Positions 43,061 to 51,755 of a stretch of 64,000 nucleotides of DNA are shown here, piece after piece; the first letter of the stretch is position 1; each line of letters starts with the position of its first letter. The stretch spans positions 1 to 64,000 of the forward strand of contig CAJTOL010000010.1 in the NCBI GenBank assembly GCA_910577645.1, given 5' to 3'. The position numbers and the translations under genes are program-made. The notes under the pieces are model-generated. The model did no database searches and was not told the origin of the DNA. It saw only the letters and a list, made by a program, of their open reading frames with translations. Origin of the DNA: an uncultured Lachnospiraceae bacterium. GTDB lineage: Bacteria > Bacillota > Clostridia > Lachnospirales > Lachnospiraceae.

Positions 43061-43552
43061 TCACTCCCACTCTTTCCCCAACGGCAGAGGAATCTCTTTT
43101 CCGTCCAACACTGCTTCTTTAAGCAGATCTCCCTCATACCGCAGCTTCAGAGAGAAAAAGGGCTTTTCCTCTTTTAAAAGCTTCATAAAGATTTTATCTC
43201 CCTCCCATAGGTTCAGGCTGCCTATCTTTTCCTTCTCCACCCATTCCAGCTTCCCCTCACTGCAATCTGTCATCTCCCCCTCCCAGCCGTCTGCAGTATA
43301 AAGGCACATGTATTCAGAAGTTTTCTCATCTGGGATAAAGGTTACCAGCCCCCGAAACCGGTAGGATGTCAAGGTAAGCCCGGTCTCCTCCCTGGCCTCC
43401 CGCAAAAGACATTCCTCCGGACTTTCAATTCCCTCAAAATGGCCGCCAATCCCGATCCATTTATCCCGATTAATATCGTTTTTCTTGCAGATGCGGTGAA
43501 GCATCAGGTATTCGCCGCCCCGTTCCAGGTAGCAGAGAGTTGTCAAATTCAT
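43061..43552 (-). CDS. NUDIX hydrolase (MutT/8-oxo-dGTPase-like)
   Basis: 163 residues from ATG 43552 (GGAGGAAAAT upstream). The complete Nudix box is GHFEGIESPEECLLREAREE followed by TGL, residues ~36-58. The GIGGH and REA-EETG elements and the 'LHR' opening resemble the MTH1/YtkD-type group that removes oxidised nucleotides, but substrate range in this family is wide. A 97-base gap separates it from the MORN-like gene upstream; probably the same transcript. Confidence 0.87.
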   Translation of the reverse strand: MNLTTLCYLERGGEYLMLHRICKKNDINRDKWIGIGGHFEGIESPEECLLREAREETGLTLTSYRFRGLVTFIPDEKTSEYMCLYTADGWEGEMTDCSEGKLEWVEKEKIGSLNLWEGDKIFMKLLKEEKPFFSLKLRYEGDLLKEAVLDGKEIPLPLGKEWE

Positions 43553-43639
43553 ATTTTCCTCCATTCTGTACACATTCACAACATTGTATGTCCTGCTTTA
43601 TCCGGTACAAACAGGGTTCTCCGTTCCGGTTTTTTGTAT

Positions 43640-44554
43640 TTATTCCGGGTTCCAAACCAGCAGATTCCTCCAGGATACACAGGATATCATATTTTCCGGA
43701 ACCACATAGACATGGCTCTGGTTATCATCTGACTTCCGCCGGTACTCCATCTTGTCTTCCAGATACTCCCAATTTTCATCAAGAACCAGGATTCCCTTAT
43801 CCGCCTCCATGGTCCATATGGATTCCCGGCCGTTTCCATTGGTGCTTTTGTAAATAAAGGAGCCATTTAGAAGATCATTTTGAAAAATACCTTTTTTCTC
43901 AACCTTGGCCACTGCTTCCCCTTTTTCTCCCCCATAATAGTGATAGCCAATAACTCCCTGTCCATTGAGCCGGCCATTCTTCCAAAAGCCTACGGCATAA
44001 TCATAACGGGGACGGCTATTTCCGGAAAACCGGAGAGAAATCCCCTGCCCCTCCGGTCCCTGCCCTGTTATGTCTCCATAAAAAATCAGTCCAGGACCCT
44101 TTAATACCAGACCGGTTCCGGAAAGATCCCATTCCAGCCGGGCCGGCCCCTGCTTTGTCCGAGGCACAAACCGGCAGGCTCTTCCCCCGGATGTGCCGTA
44201 AAAAATCCCCTCCAGCTCTTGCTGGTATTGGTTCATCCTCCTGCCTGCTGCCTCCAAATCTCCCTGATCCAGTTCCTCCAAAAGGCCCTCCAGCAAAGTC
44301 CTCTGGCTGTCTGTGAGAAAAATGCCGCTGCTTTCCCTGGCTTCATTCTCACCAGCGCCTTTTACAGCCCGGGCAATATTCTCCGTCCCGCCTGCCGCTT
44401 CTTTCACCGCTCCTTTTGAAGCGCTTTCCTCACAGGTCATCCAATAAGACTTTGACGGATCTCTGTTTCCCCTGTCCCGCTCTCCGGCCAGACTACACAG
44501 GGATAAGAAAAGCAAAGCTGCCCAGATCCCGATCATTTGATTTTTTGTCAGCAC
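43640..44554 (-). CDS. Secreted or membrane-anchored protein with MORN-like repeats, unknown function
   Basis: 304 residues if started at GTG 44554 (GGAAGGAT upstream); GTG 44572 overlapping the regulator stop is an alternative. A hydrophobic N-terminal helix (IGIWAALLFLSLCSLAG) is a signal or anchor. Residues ~60-110 are helical; the second half carries MORN-like pieces (GFWKNGRLNGQGVIGYHYY, GIFQNDLLNGSFIYKS). It overlaps or abuts the MocR-type regulator gene. The function is not known; MORN strands often bind lipid or scaffold proteins. Confidence 0.6.
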   Translation of the reverse strand: MLTKNQMIGIWAALLFLSLCSLAGERDRGNRDPSKSYWMTCEESASKGAVKEAAGGTENIARAVKGAGENEARESSGIFLTDSQRTLLEGLLEELDQGDLEAAGRRMNQYQQELEGIFYGTSGGRACRFVPRTKQGPARLEWDLSGTGLVLKGPGLIFYGDITGQGPEGQGISLRFSGNSRPRYDYAVGFWKNGRLNGQGVIGYHYYGGEKGEAVAKVEKKGIFQNDLLNGSFIYKSTNGNGRESIWTMEADKGILVLDENWEYLEDKMEYRRKSDDNQSHVYVVPENMISCVSWRNLLVWNPE

Positions 44555-44556
44555 AT

Positions 44557-45990
44557 TTACACATCCTTCCACGCCTGGTTAAGCAGGCTGATTCCCTCTT
44601 CTATTTCCTCCTTTGTCAGTGTTGCATACCCTAAAACCAGGGTAGATTGATATTGATTCTGCTTACTGCGGATAAAGTAGGAAGAAAGGCCATAGACCTT
44701 TACCCCTTCTTTGGCAGCAAGAGCCGCAAGCTTTCCTTCCTCCAGGCCTTTCTTATTGGTAAGCAGGATATGAAGCCCCGCATATTCTCCTTCTATAAAA
44801 AATCTGTCCTCCAGACTCTTTAAGGCCCCTAAAAGAGCGTCATGCTTCCCTTTATAAATCGCCCTCATCCGGTTAAGATGACGTTCATAATGGCCCTTTT
44901 CCAAAAACTGATACAAGACCTTCTGGTCGATTCGGGACACGGTGGATGCATAAAAGGATGCCTTTTCCTCATATGCCTTCAAAAGCGGCTCCGGAAGCAC
45001 CAGAAATCCAATCCGGATAGCCGGGGCAATGGATTTGGAAAAAGTCCCCATATAAATCACCCTTCCCTCCTTATCCATCCCCTGAAGGGCAGGAATAGGC
45101 ATTCCCCTGTACCGGAATTCACTGTCATAGTCATCCTCAATCAGATATCGCCCTTCCTCTTTTAAAGCCCAGTCCAGCAGCTCCTGCCTCCGCTTTACCG
45201 GCATAACAATCCCAGTAGGATATTGATGGGAAGGCATTACATAAGCAATATCCGCATTGGTCTCCTCCAGCAAATCCGGCCGCATCCCAAATCTATCCAT
45301 ATCTACCGGACATACCGGATACCCCTGACCCTTTAAGACCCGATAAGCCTGTTTGTAGGTGGGATTTTCCATGGCAATTCTGTGGCTGTCTCCCAAAATC
45401 CTGGATAAAAGCATCAGCAGATACTGGCTTCCTGCCCCTATAATAATCTGACGGGCCTGGCAGTTCACTCCTCTGGCCGAATGGAGATAGGATCGAATGG
45501 CTTCCCGCAAATCCATTTCCCCTTTTGGGTCTCCGGGGCCGAATAGTTCCCGGTTGTCATCTACCAGCGTATCCCGGTTCAGTCTGCGCCAGATGCCAAA
45601 GGGAAACCGCTCCAAGTCAATCCCTCTCGGAGAAAAATCTATTTTTCCGCTGAAAACAGGTTCCCCGGCCTCTTTCTCTCCGGGAGATGTCATTCTCTTC
45701 CCCATATCATTTTTACTGTCCGCCTCTCCAAAACCGGCCAGCCCCTGGGTATCCGCCACAAAACATCCCTTACAGGGTACGGTTTCCAAATACCCTTCTG
45801 CCATCATCTGATCATAGGCCATCTGAACCGTACTGCGGCTGACCTTCAGATTTTCAGAGAGAAGCCGGCTGGAGGGAAGACGTTCCCCTGCCCTCAGGTT
45901 CCCTTTTCGGATCTCATCCCGGATAAAACGGTATATTTGCTCATACAAGGGCATCCCGGACTGAGGATCCAAGGGTACTAAAAGCTCCAT
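44557..45990 (-). CDS. MocR/PdxR-family regulator (GntR HTH fused to aminotransferase)
   Basis: 477 residues from ATG 45990 (AAGGAG upstream). The N-terminal GntR winged helix (~5-75) shows YRFIRDEIRKGNLRAGERLPSSRLLSENL and SRSTVQMAYDQMMAEGYLE. The aminotransferase fold I domain follows: NPTYKQAYRVLKGQG, EDDYDSEFRYRG and the PLP lysine in MGTFSKSIAPAIRIGFLVL. Such proteins use PLP or an amino acid as effector; the usual pdxST targets are not nearby. The downstream gene is translated from an overlapping or adjoining start. Confidence 0.9.
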   Translation of the reverse strand: MELLVPLDPQSGMPLYEQIYRFIRDEIRKGNLRAGERLPSSRLLSENLKVSRSTVQMAYDQMMAEGYLETVPCKGCFVADTQGLAGFGEADSKNDMGKRMTSPGEKEAGEPVFSGKIDFSPRGIDLERFPFGIWRRLNRDTLVDDNRELFGPGDPKGEMDLREAIRSYLHSARGVNCQARQIIIGAGSQYLLMLLSRILGDSHRIAMENPTYKQAYRVLKGQGYPVCPVDMDRFGMRPDLLEETNADIAYVMPSHQYPTGIVMPVKRRQELLDWALKEEGRYLIEDDYDSEFRYRGMPIPALQGMDKEGRVIYMGTFSKSIAPAIRIGFLVLPEPLLKAYEEKASFYASTVSRIDQKVLYQFLEKGHYERHLNRMRAIYKGKHDALLGALKSLEDRFFIEGEYAGLHILLTNKKGLEEGKLAALAAKEGVKVYGLSSYFIRSKQNQYQSTLVLGYATLTKEEIEEGISLLNQAWKDV

Positions 45991-46012
45991 AAACGCGCTC
46001 CTTACCAAAGGT

Positions 46013-46067
46013 AAAAGGCCGCACGGGAAGTGGGAACAATTCCTGCTTCTTTCGTAACGGCCTTTTT
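46013..46067 (-). terminator. Terminator after glnS
   Basis: AAAAAGGCCG and CGGCCTTTT pair across a ~36-base loop directly after the glnS stop. The T tract on the minus strand is short (TTTT), so efficiency is uncertain and some read-through into the MocR-type gene is possible. Confidence 0.55.
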
Positions 46068-46070
46068 CTG

Positions 46071-47765
46071 CTATTTGTTAATCTTAAAAGAACTCTTTAA
46101 TGAAACGATCCGGTTAAATACCGGATTCTCCGGCGTACTGTCCTTGCAGTCCACACAGAAGTATCCGTTTCTCATAAACTGGAAGCTGTCGTAAGCCCTG
46201 GCAGCCTTTAAAGCCGGCTCTACGTAGCAGTCCTTTACAACGGTTAAGGAATTGGGATTCAGGTTTAAAGTACCGTCGGCATTCAGCTTCCCCTTTTCCT
46301 CATCTACAATATTTTCATATAAGCGGCACTCTACCTTCTCGGCGCTATGGGCTGCCACCCAATGGATGGTGCCTTTTACCTTCCGTCCGTTAAAGCCGGA
46401 ACCGCTTTTTGTCTCCGGATCGTAGGTACAGTGAACCACCGTAACGTTGCCGTTTTCATCTTTCTCGCATCCGGTACAGGTAACAAAATAAGCGCCCATT
46501 AAGCGGACCTCATTGCCGGGAAAAAGACGGAAATATTTCCTGGGCGGTTCTTCCATAAAGTCCTCCCGCTCAATATAAAGCTCTCTGCCAAAGGGAACCA
46601 GCCGTTCTCCAAGGGCTTCATTTTCCAGATTGTTGGGAATGGAAAGCTCTTCCGTCTGTCCCTCCGGATAGTTGTCAATAATCAGCTTTACCGGATCCAG
46701 CACTGCCATCATCCTGGCTTTCTTAAGCTTTAAGTCCTCGCGGATGCAGTATTCCAACATGGCGTAATCAACAGAGCTGTTGGCCTTGGCAACGCCTACC
46801 AGATCCACAAACATCTTCAGGGATTCCGGGGTATAGCCTCTTCTTCTGAGAGCGGCAATGGTAACCAGCCGGGGATCGTCCCAGCCGTCTACAATCCCGT
46901 CCTCAACCAGCTTTTTAATATAGCGCTTTCCGGTCACCACATTGGTCAGATAAAGCTTTGCAAACTCTATCTGCCTGGGGGGATTCTCAAATTCACATTC
47001 CTTTACCACCCAGTCATATAAGGGCCTGTGATCCTCAAACTCCAGGGTACAGATAGAGTGGGTAATATGCTCAATAGCATCTTCTATCGGATGAGCAAAA
47101 TCGTACATCGGATAAATACACCACTTATTTCCGGTGTTGTGATGCTCCATACGGGCCACCCGGTAGATAACCGGATCCCTCATATTAATATTGGGGGAAG
47201 CCATGTCGATTTTAGCCCGAAGCACTTTCTCTCCGTCCTGGTATTTTCCGGCCCGCATCTCCTCAAAAAGAGTTAAATTCTCCTCAACAGAACGGTTCCG
47301 ATAGGGGCTTTCCTTGCCGGGATTGGTAAAATCCCCCCGATATTCCCGGATTTCTTCTGCACTTAAGTCACAGACATAAGCCTTGCCTTTTTTTATCAGC
47401 TTTACCGCACACTCATACATCTCTTCAAAATAATTGGACGCAAAAAACAGGCGTTCCTCAAAATCTGCTCCCAGCCACTTTACATCTGCGGTAATGGACT
47501 CTACAAACTCAGTCTTTTCCTTAGTGGGATTGGTATCGTCAAAGCGAAGGTTAAATTTGCCGCCATACTGCCTGGCCAAACCATAGTTTAATAAAATAGA
47601 CTTGGCATGTCCAATATGCAGGTAGCCGTTGGGCTCCGGCGGAAAACGGGTTTGTACATGATTGTAAACGCCTTCTGCTAAATCCTTATCAATTTCCTGC
47701 TCAATGAAATGTTTGGAAACCACTTCTTTTTCTTCTGCTTCTGGCGCAAGATTTTTTTCTTCCAT
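46071..47765 (-). CDS. glnS: Glutaminyl-tRNA synthetase
   Basis: 564 residues from ATG 47765, which has GGAGG seven bases upstream; the longer reading to 47855 lacks one. HIGH motif in PPEPNGYLHIGHAKSI (~40), RFDDTNP, and the GlnRS/GluRS class I body; the anticodon-binding beta barrels follow with FMRNGYFCVD near the end. The KMSKS position reads NVVTGKRYIKKLV, a weak form of the usual MSKRKL. It charges tRNA-Gln directly, so the organism need not rely only on GatCAB for Gln. Confidence 0.92.
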   Translation of the reverse strand: MEEKNLAPEAEEKEVVSKHFIEQEIDKDLAEGVYNHVQTRFPPEPNGYLHIGHAKSILLNYGLARQYGGKFNLRFDDTNPTKEKTEFVESITADVKWLGADFEERLFFASNYFEEMYECAVKLIKKGKAYVCDLSAEEIREYRGDFTNPGKESPYRNRSVEENLTLFEEMRAGKYQDGEKVLRAKIDMASPNINMRDPVIYRVARMEHHNTGNKWCIYPMYDFAHPIEDAIEHITHSICTLEFEDHRPLYDWVVKECEFENPPRQIEFAKLYLTNVVTGKRYIKKLVEDGIVDGWDDPRLVTIAALRRRGYTPESLKMFVDLVGVAKANSSVDYAMLEYCIREDLKLKKARMMAVLDPVKLIIDNYPEGQTEELSIPNNLENEALGERLVPFGRELYIEREDFMEEPPRKYFRLFPGNEVRLMGAYFVTCTGCEKDENGNVTVVHCTYDPETKSGSGFNGRKVKGTIHWVAAHSAEKVECRLYENIVDEEKGKLNADGTLNLNPNSLTVVKDCYVEPALKAARAYDSFQFMRNGYFCVDCKDSTPENPVFNRIVSLKSSFKINK

Positions 47766-47903
47766 TATTGGTTCCTCCATGGTCTCAACGATTATATCTA
47801 AATTGCTTTCAAGTATAGCACACAGCCGCAAAAACGGCAAGAACCTTTTCTGCAAACAAAAGTCAGAACCGAAATGTCAGAAGAAACCTGGCTGTACCAT
47901 GAT

Positions 47904-49256
47904 TTATTCAGGAATTTCCCGCTTCTTTCCGGATTTCTCCATGTGCAGCAAATACCCCACGCAAAGCACAATCTGGAGTACGGTAGATACCGGCACAGCC
48001 AGTCCGATACCAAACAGAGAAATCCCCGGGATCCGGCTCATCAGATAGGAAACCGGAATCCTGGCGGCAAAGGAACCGGCCAGCCCCTGGATCATAACAA
48101 ATACCGTCCTGCCACAGCCGTTAAAGTATCCGGCAAAGCAGAAGGAAAACGCAGTAAAAATACAGTCTATGGCGTAAGCTCTCAGGTAGTCTGCCGCTGC
48201 CGCAATCACTGCCTGGTCTCTGGAAAACAGGCCCGCCAGAATATTCCCGTGGAAAAAAGATATGTAAGCCATAACAAGGCCTGCCGCCACAGAGGAAACT
48301 ATGCCGTAAAACAATGCTTTTTTTGCCCGTTCCGGCTTTTTCGCCCCCACATTCTGGGCTACAAAGGCAGACATGGCCTGCATGTAAGCGGACGGCACAA
48401 GCATAATAAACGCGCACAGCTTTTCCGCTACGCCAATCCCTGCAGACGCCACCACTCCCAGAGAATTTACTATAGCAATAATGACAAGGAAGGAAATGCT
48501 TACCAGCAAATCTTGAAGGGCAATGGGGAGTCCCAACACTACAATCCGCCGGATTACCATTCTGTCAAACCGCAGGGAGCGTCTGGTAAATTCAAAAGGA
48601 AGGCGGCGTCTGCAGATAATCAAAACAGACAGAATTACGCTGAAAGCCTGGGCAAACACCGTAGCATATGCCGCCCCGGCCACGCCCATATGGAAACCGC
48701 CTACCAGCAGAAGATCCCCTCCAATATTAAGCACACAGGCAATGGCAACGGTGATAAGAGGCATTTTGGAATCCCCGATTCCCCGGAAAACGCTTCCCAA
48801 TACGTTGTAAGCTACAATAAAAACCGTTCCGGCAGAACAGATCTGTACATAAGAAACCGTCTGGAAGAAGGCTTCCTGAGGCGCGTGCATTACCCAGGCC
48901 ATAGGACTTGCAAAAAGCATCATAACCGCTGTCATAACGGCGGCTATCACTGCAAAGAGGCATATTCCGCTGCCGATAACCCTTCCCGCTTCCTCCGGCC
49001 TCTCTTCCCCAATCCGCTGGCCTGCCAAAATGGTGATTCCCATGGATAAGCCTACAATGACCACGGTTACGGTATGCATAATCTGGCTTCCCGTAGAAAC
49101 TGCCGACACGTCGGTGGATGCCCCGAACTGCCCTACTATCAGCAAGTCCACCGCACCGTACATTGCCTGGAGAAACAGCGCCAGCAATACGGGCAGCGCA
49201 AAGCGGATAAGAGGCGTCAAAATTTTTCCTTCTGTAAAGCTCTGATGTTGATCCAT
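47904..49256 (-). CDS. MATE-family multidrug efflux transporter
   Basis: 450 residues with twelve hydrophobic helices. The opening FTEGKILTPLIRFALPVLLALFLQAMYGAVDLLIVG, FGASTDVSAVSTGSQIM and the second-half repeat (LGLPIALQDLLVSISFL) are typical of the DinF/NorM-like MatE group. It would export cationic compounds using sodium or protons. The gene has a long leader with a terminator-like hairpin and dispersed repeat copy 2 upstream, suggesting attenuation. Confidence 0.9.
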   Translation of the reverse strand: MDQHQSFTEGKILTPLIRFALPVLLALFLQAMYGAVDLLIVGQFGASTDVSAVSTGSQIMHTVTVVIVGLSMGITILAGQRIGEERPEEAGRVIGSGICLFAVIAAVMTAVMMLFASPMAWVMHAPQEAFFQTVSYVQICSAGTVFIVAYNVLGSVFRGIGDSKMPLITVAIACVLNIGGDLLLVGGFHMGVAGAAYATVFAQAFSVILSVLIICRRRLPFEFTRRSLRFDRMVIRRIVVLGLPIALQDLLVSISFLVIIAIVNSLGVVASAGIGVAEKLCAFIMLVPSAYMQAMSAFVAQNVGAKKPERAKKALFYGIVSSVAAGLVMAYISFFHGNILAGLFSRDQAVIAAAADYLRAYAIDCIFTAFSFCFAGYFNGCGRTVFVMIQGLAGSFAARIPVSYLMSRIPGISLFGIGLAVPVSTVLQIVLCVGYLLHMEKSGKKREIPE

Positions 49257-49361
49257 TTTTCATTCATCCTTTCCCACCCTCAACAATAATATAGACATTC
49301 GATTCTGTCCTTATCGCTAAGGGTATGTATTCCCCGACACCGGGGATCTTTATGCCAGTAG

Positions 49362-49436
49362 GAAGGCAAATGCGAAGCATTTTCAGAATACCTTCCGATG
49401 ATATGGCAGGTGGCTCCAGGGCGTCGCATTCCGATT
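49362..49436 (-). repeat. Dispersed palindromic repeat, copy 2
   Basis: Minus-strand match to 39233-39305: ATGCGACGCCC...CACCTGCCATATC...CGGAAGG...CTGAAAATGCTTCGCATTT-CCTTCC. It lies in the untranslated leader of the MATE gene. Confidence 0.75.
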
Positions 49437-49471
49437 CATTATTATGCCGGGAGGTTCCTTATATCACAAAA

Positions 49472-49517
49472 GCCGGATAAAATACCGGGAAATGCTCTTC
49501 CCGACATCTTATCCGGC
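49472..49517 (-). terminator. Terminator-like hairpin in the MATE leader
   Basis: GCCGGATAA-GATG-TCGGGAA pairs with TTCCCGG-TATT-TTATCCGGC (about 20 bp, small bulge, 5-base loop), followed by TTTTGTG. It can end the monooxygenase transcript and, being ~30 bases past the start point of the local promoter, can attenuate the MATE gene. Confidence 0.75.
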
Positions 49518-49549
49518 CTAAATATCCAGCCCTCCGATGAGTGATTTTT

Positions 49550-49579
49550 AGTCTAGCATGTATACCTGGTATTTGTCAA
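49550..49579 (-). promoter_or_regulatory. Promoter upstream of the MATE attenuator
   Basis: TTGACA, 18 bases, TAGACT. The spacer contains ATACC-A-GGTAT, an inverted repeat placed as in MerR-type or repressor-controlled promoters. Confidence 0.6.
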
Positions 49580-49692
49580 GGACAAAAAATCAATTTATCC
49601 TGTAAATCTTTGCAAAAACAAATATCAACAGGGCAAAAGCAGTGCCTCATTTAGCGCTTGCTTTAACACGAAATCTGCCTGTGGCCCCCATT

Positions 49693-50025
49693 CTACTCCC
49701 TAACAAAACGGCTGTCCGCCTCCGGTATCCCGCCCTCATCAGACACATACCGCTCCACCCTCATATGCAGGTCATACTTCACCCGAAGCTCCGCAATCTT
49801 CTCCATCATCGGAGAAGCATGGTGCCGGTCAATTGCCTCCTGGTCTTCCCAGCAGTCAATCAGCAGCACCGTCTCCGGGTCTGCCATGGGAATGAAATAC
49901 TCATACCGCAGATTCCCCTTTTCCTTACGGATTTCTGCTACAGTCCCGCTGCTCTCCATTTCTTCCGCAAATTTCCGCGCATTCTCGCCTGTCCCGCTAT
50001 AATAAATATTTACAACTATGCTCAT
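49693..50025 (-). CDS. Antibiotic biosynthesis monooxygenase-family protein (putative quinol monooxygenase)
   Basis: 110 residues of the ferredoxin-like ABM fold: IVVNIYYSGTGENARKFAEEM, then LRYEYFIPMADPETVLLIDCWEDQEAIDRHHASPMM with the conserved WEDxEAxDxHxxS pattern of YgiN/LsrG-like proteins. Members oxidise quinols or isomerise small molecules without cofactors. Monocistronic, ended by the hairpin at 49472-49517. Function beyond the family level is not given by context. Confidence 0.82.
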   Translation of the reverse strand: MSIVVNIYYSGTGENARKFAEEMESSGTVAEIRKEKGNLRYEYFIPMADPETVLLIDCWEDQEAIDRHHASPMMEKIAELRVKYDLHMRVERYVSDEGGIPEADSRFVRE

Positions 50026-50274
50026 GCCTTTCGTCCTCCTGCTTTTCCTATTTCAGTTCCAATGATACCACAATTCCCCGGCCGACAGAAAACCCCCGGC
50101 CGCTTTTCTAAGCAGAAAGTTCCTCGCCCGGTATTTCCTCCGAACAGGAAACCTCCTGCACTTGTTCAAGTATGAAAGCTTCCCGCTGTTGTGTGGTGTT
50201 CTTGCTTTCCCTTTTGGTACTCCCGTCCACCTTCACTTGTTCCGTTTGTTTTATCTTATGGCTATATTTTACAC

Positions 50275-50302
50275 TTGATTTTAGTGTTTTTTGCAGTATA
50301 AT
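50275..50302 (+). promoter_or_regulatory. Promoter of the XRE-Uma2 gene pair
   Basis: TTGATT, 16 bases, TATAAT on the plus strand, about 20 bases before the XRE gene's GAGAGGATG ribosome site. Confidence 0.65.
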
Positions 50303-50324
50303 AAAAACGAGAGGATGTGATATA

Positions 50325-50537
50325 ATGCCAATACATTACAAAATAGATATTTTACAATCATTAAAAGCAGTAGGGTATAATACTTCGGTTTTGAGGAAAG
50401 AAAAACTTATGGGAGAGGCCACAATACAAAAGCTGCGAAAAGGCGATTTAGTTTCCTGGGCTAATATAAATACAATATGCTCTTTGCTTAATTGTCAGCC
50501 TGGAGACTTAATGGAATATGTACCAGATGAAAACTAA
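50325..50537 (+). CDS. Small XRE-type DNA-binding protein (Cro-like)
   Basis: 70 residues from ATG 50325 (GAGAGGATGTGATATA upstream); an apparent longer frame from 50172 runs through the promoter. It is essentially one HTH_26 domain: ILQSLKAVGYNTSVLRKEKL, EATIQKLRKGDLVSWANINT, ICSLLNCQPGDLMEYV. It precedes a Uma2-family gene by 44 bases on the same strand and probably regulates both. Similar single-domain regulators are common near toxin or mobile genes. Confidence 0.85.
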   Translation: MPIHYKIDILQSLKAVGYNTSVLRKEKLMGEATIQKLRKGDLVSWANINTICSLLNCQPGDLMEYVPDEN

Positions 50538-50581
50538 ATTTACAGCTTTCCTCTGACGCCACCAAGAAAGGAGTTGTTACC

Positions 50582-51130
50582 ATGGCAATACCTCAAAAAC
50601 TCACTTACACAGAAGCTGATTATTATGCTCTTCCGGAAGATGTACGGGCTGAACTGATAGACGGTCAGATTTATTACCAGGCCGCACCAAGTCGAATCCA
50701 CCAAAGGCTGCTAGGAAAGATACATCAGCGAATCGCAAACTATATTGATTCAAAAAGCGGCTCCTGTGAGGTTTATCCGGCTCCCTTTGCCGTCAAATTG
50801 TGGGAAGATAGGAAAACTATTGTCGAGCCCGATATAAGCGTTATTTGTGACCCTAGTAAACTGACGGACCAGGGCTGCACCGGAGCGCCGGACTGGATTA
50901 TTGAAATCGTTTCTCCAGGAAATTCCAGCCATGACTACATCCGGAAGCTAAACCTATATGCAGATGCCGGCGCTCAGGAATACTGGATTGTAAACCCTAT
51001 TAATCATACTGTGCTTGTATACCACTTAGAAGAAAGCAAATTCGAGGTATCTTCCTATACCTTCCAGGAAAAAATAAAAGTCAACATCTATGATGATTTG
51101 TGGATCAACTTTCAAGAGGTCACTCTATAA
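50582..51130 (+). CDS. Uma2-family PD-(D/E)XK-like endonuclease
   Basis: 182 residues. Uma2/DUF820 features: the opening KLTYTEADYYALPED, RAELIDGQIYYQAAPS-xxH, EPDISVICDPSKL, PDWIIEIVSPGNSSHDY-xxKLNLYADAGAQEYWIV-NP. The acidic residue of EPDIS and E-I-V with the following Lys form the nuclease-like site. Uma2 proteins are widespread and mostly without known role; a few are tied to defence or mobile elements. AAGGAG lies 8 bases before the ATG. Terminator follows at 51147-51183. Confidence 0.82.
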   Translation: MAIPQKLTYTEADYYALPEDVRAELIDGQIYYQAAPSRIHQRLLGKIHQRIANYIDSKSGSCEVYPAPFAVKLWEDRKTIVEPDISVICDPSKLTDQGCTGAPDWIIEIVSPGNSSHDYIRKLNLYADAGAQEYWIVNPINHTVLVYHLEESKFEVSSYTFQEKIKVNIYDDLWINFQEVTL

Positions 51131-51146
51131 CCATTTTTAACCGTAT

Positions 51147-51183
51147 GGCAGAGGTTTTCACTTGTTGAGCCTCTGCCTTTTTG
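51147..51183 (+). terminator. Terminator of the XRE-Uma2 operon
   Basis: GGCAGAGG and CCTCTGCC pair perfectly around a 15-base loop, followed by TTTTTGC. Confidence 0.8.
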
Positions 51184-51197
51184 CTTTTCTATCGCTC

Positions 51198-51700
51198 CTA
51201 ACGGTATGCGTTGCTGTCAATCGCAAATAGAGCGTACACCTTTAACAGCTCTATTGTCTGGTCTTTCGTGTAACCTTTCTCCATTGCCACAGCCATCAAC
51301 TTTTCATGGCGTTCCTCTGCTCCATCTGTATTTCTGGAGGGATAAAACTTTGCAACGGGTCAAATATTACCAGCGCCGGCTTAAACTGTACAATAATTTC
51401 TTCGAGCCTCGGGGAATCAAACTTGATTTCTGAAAAGCGCTCATCCTCAAAGCCTAAGTACAATATATTTTCACTTCTTGCCCCTGCTCGCCTAAGCTTT
51501 CCCTTTAACGTGTACTCTGTAGAATCTTCTGAGGAAAAGAACAGCACCCGCTCCGGTTCAATTTTTCTTGCGAAAGGGTTGTCTTGATTCAAAAAGCACG
51601 AGCTTCCGCTGCTGACTGCCGCAGCAATCGCGCACCAGATTGTAGTTTTTCCAGCTCCGCCATCTCCTGCCAATATCGTCAGCTGGCCTTTTCGGACGGC
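51198..51700 (-). pseudogene. Decayed mobile-element AAA ATPase joined to another gene's end
   Basis: From 51700 to 51296 the frame has no start but gives a RepA/AAA_25-type ATPase N-terminal half: KGQLTILAGDGGAGKTT (Walker A), VLFFSSEDS, LVIFDPLQSFIP (Walker B) up to EQRNAMK. There it stops. A different frame then runs from ~51320 to 51198 (HEKLMAVAMEKGYTKDQTIE, ending AIDSNAYR) as the C-terminal piece of an unrelated gene. The join looks like a deletion in an integrated element next to tRNA-Thr. Confidence 0.6.
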
Positions 51701-51720
51701 TTAACTTTATGTGTAAAAAT

Positions 51721-51751
51721 AAGAAAACCCTTGTAAAGCAAGGGTTTTCTT
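51721..51751 (-). terminator. Terminator after tRNA-Thr
   Basis: AAGAAAACCCTTG and CAAGGGTTTTCTT pair perfectly (13 bp) around a 5-base loop, with T-rich sequence at the stem end, directly downstream of the tRNA. Confidence 0.8.
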
Positions 51752-51755
51752 ATCG

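Larger units (their letters stand above)
49257..49692 (-). promoter_or_regulatory. Leader region of the MATE gene
   Basis: 436 bases without a gene. On the minus strand, in order: a promoter (49550-49579), a strong terminator-like hairpin (49472-49517), dispersed repeat copy 2 (49362-49436), a GATCCCCGG/CGGGGA hairpin near 49335-49350, and GGGAAAGGATG before the ATG. No coding frame with a ribosome site is seen. Confidence 0.5.
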
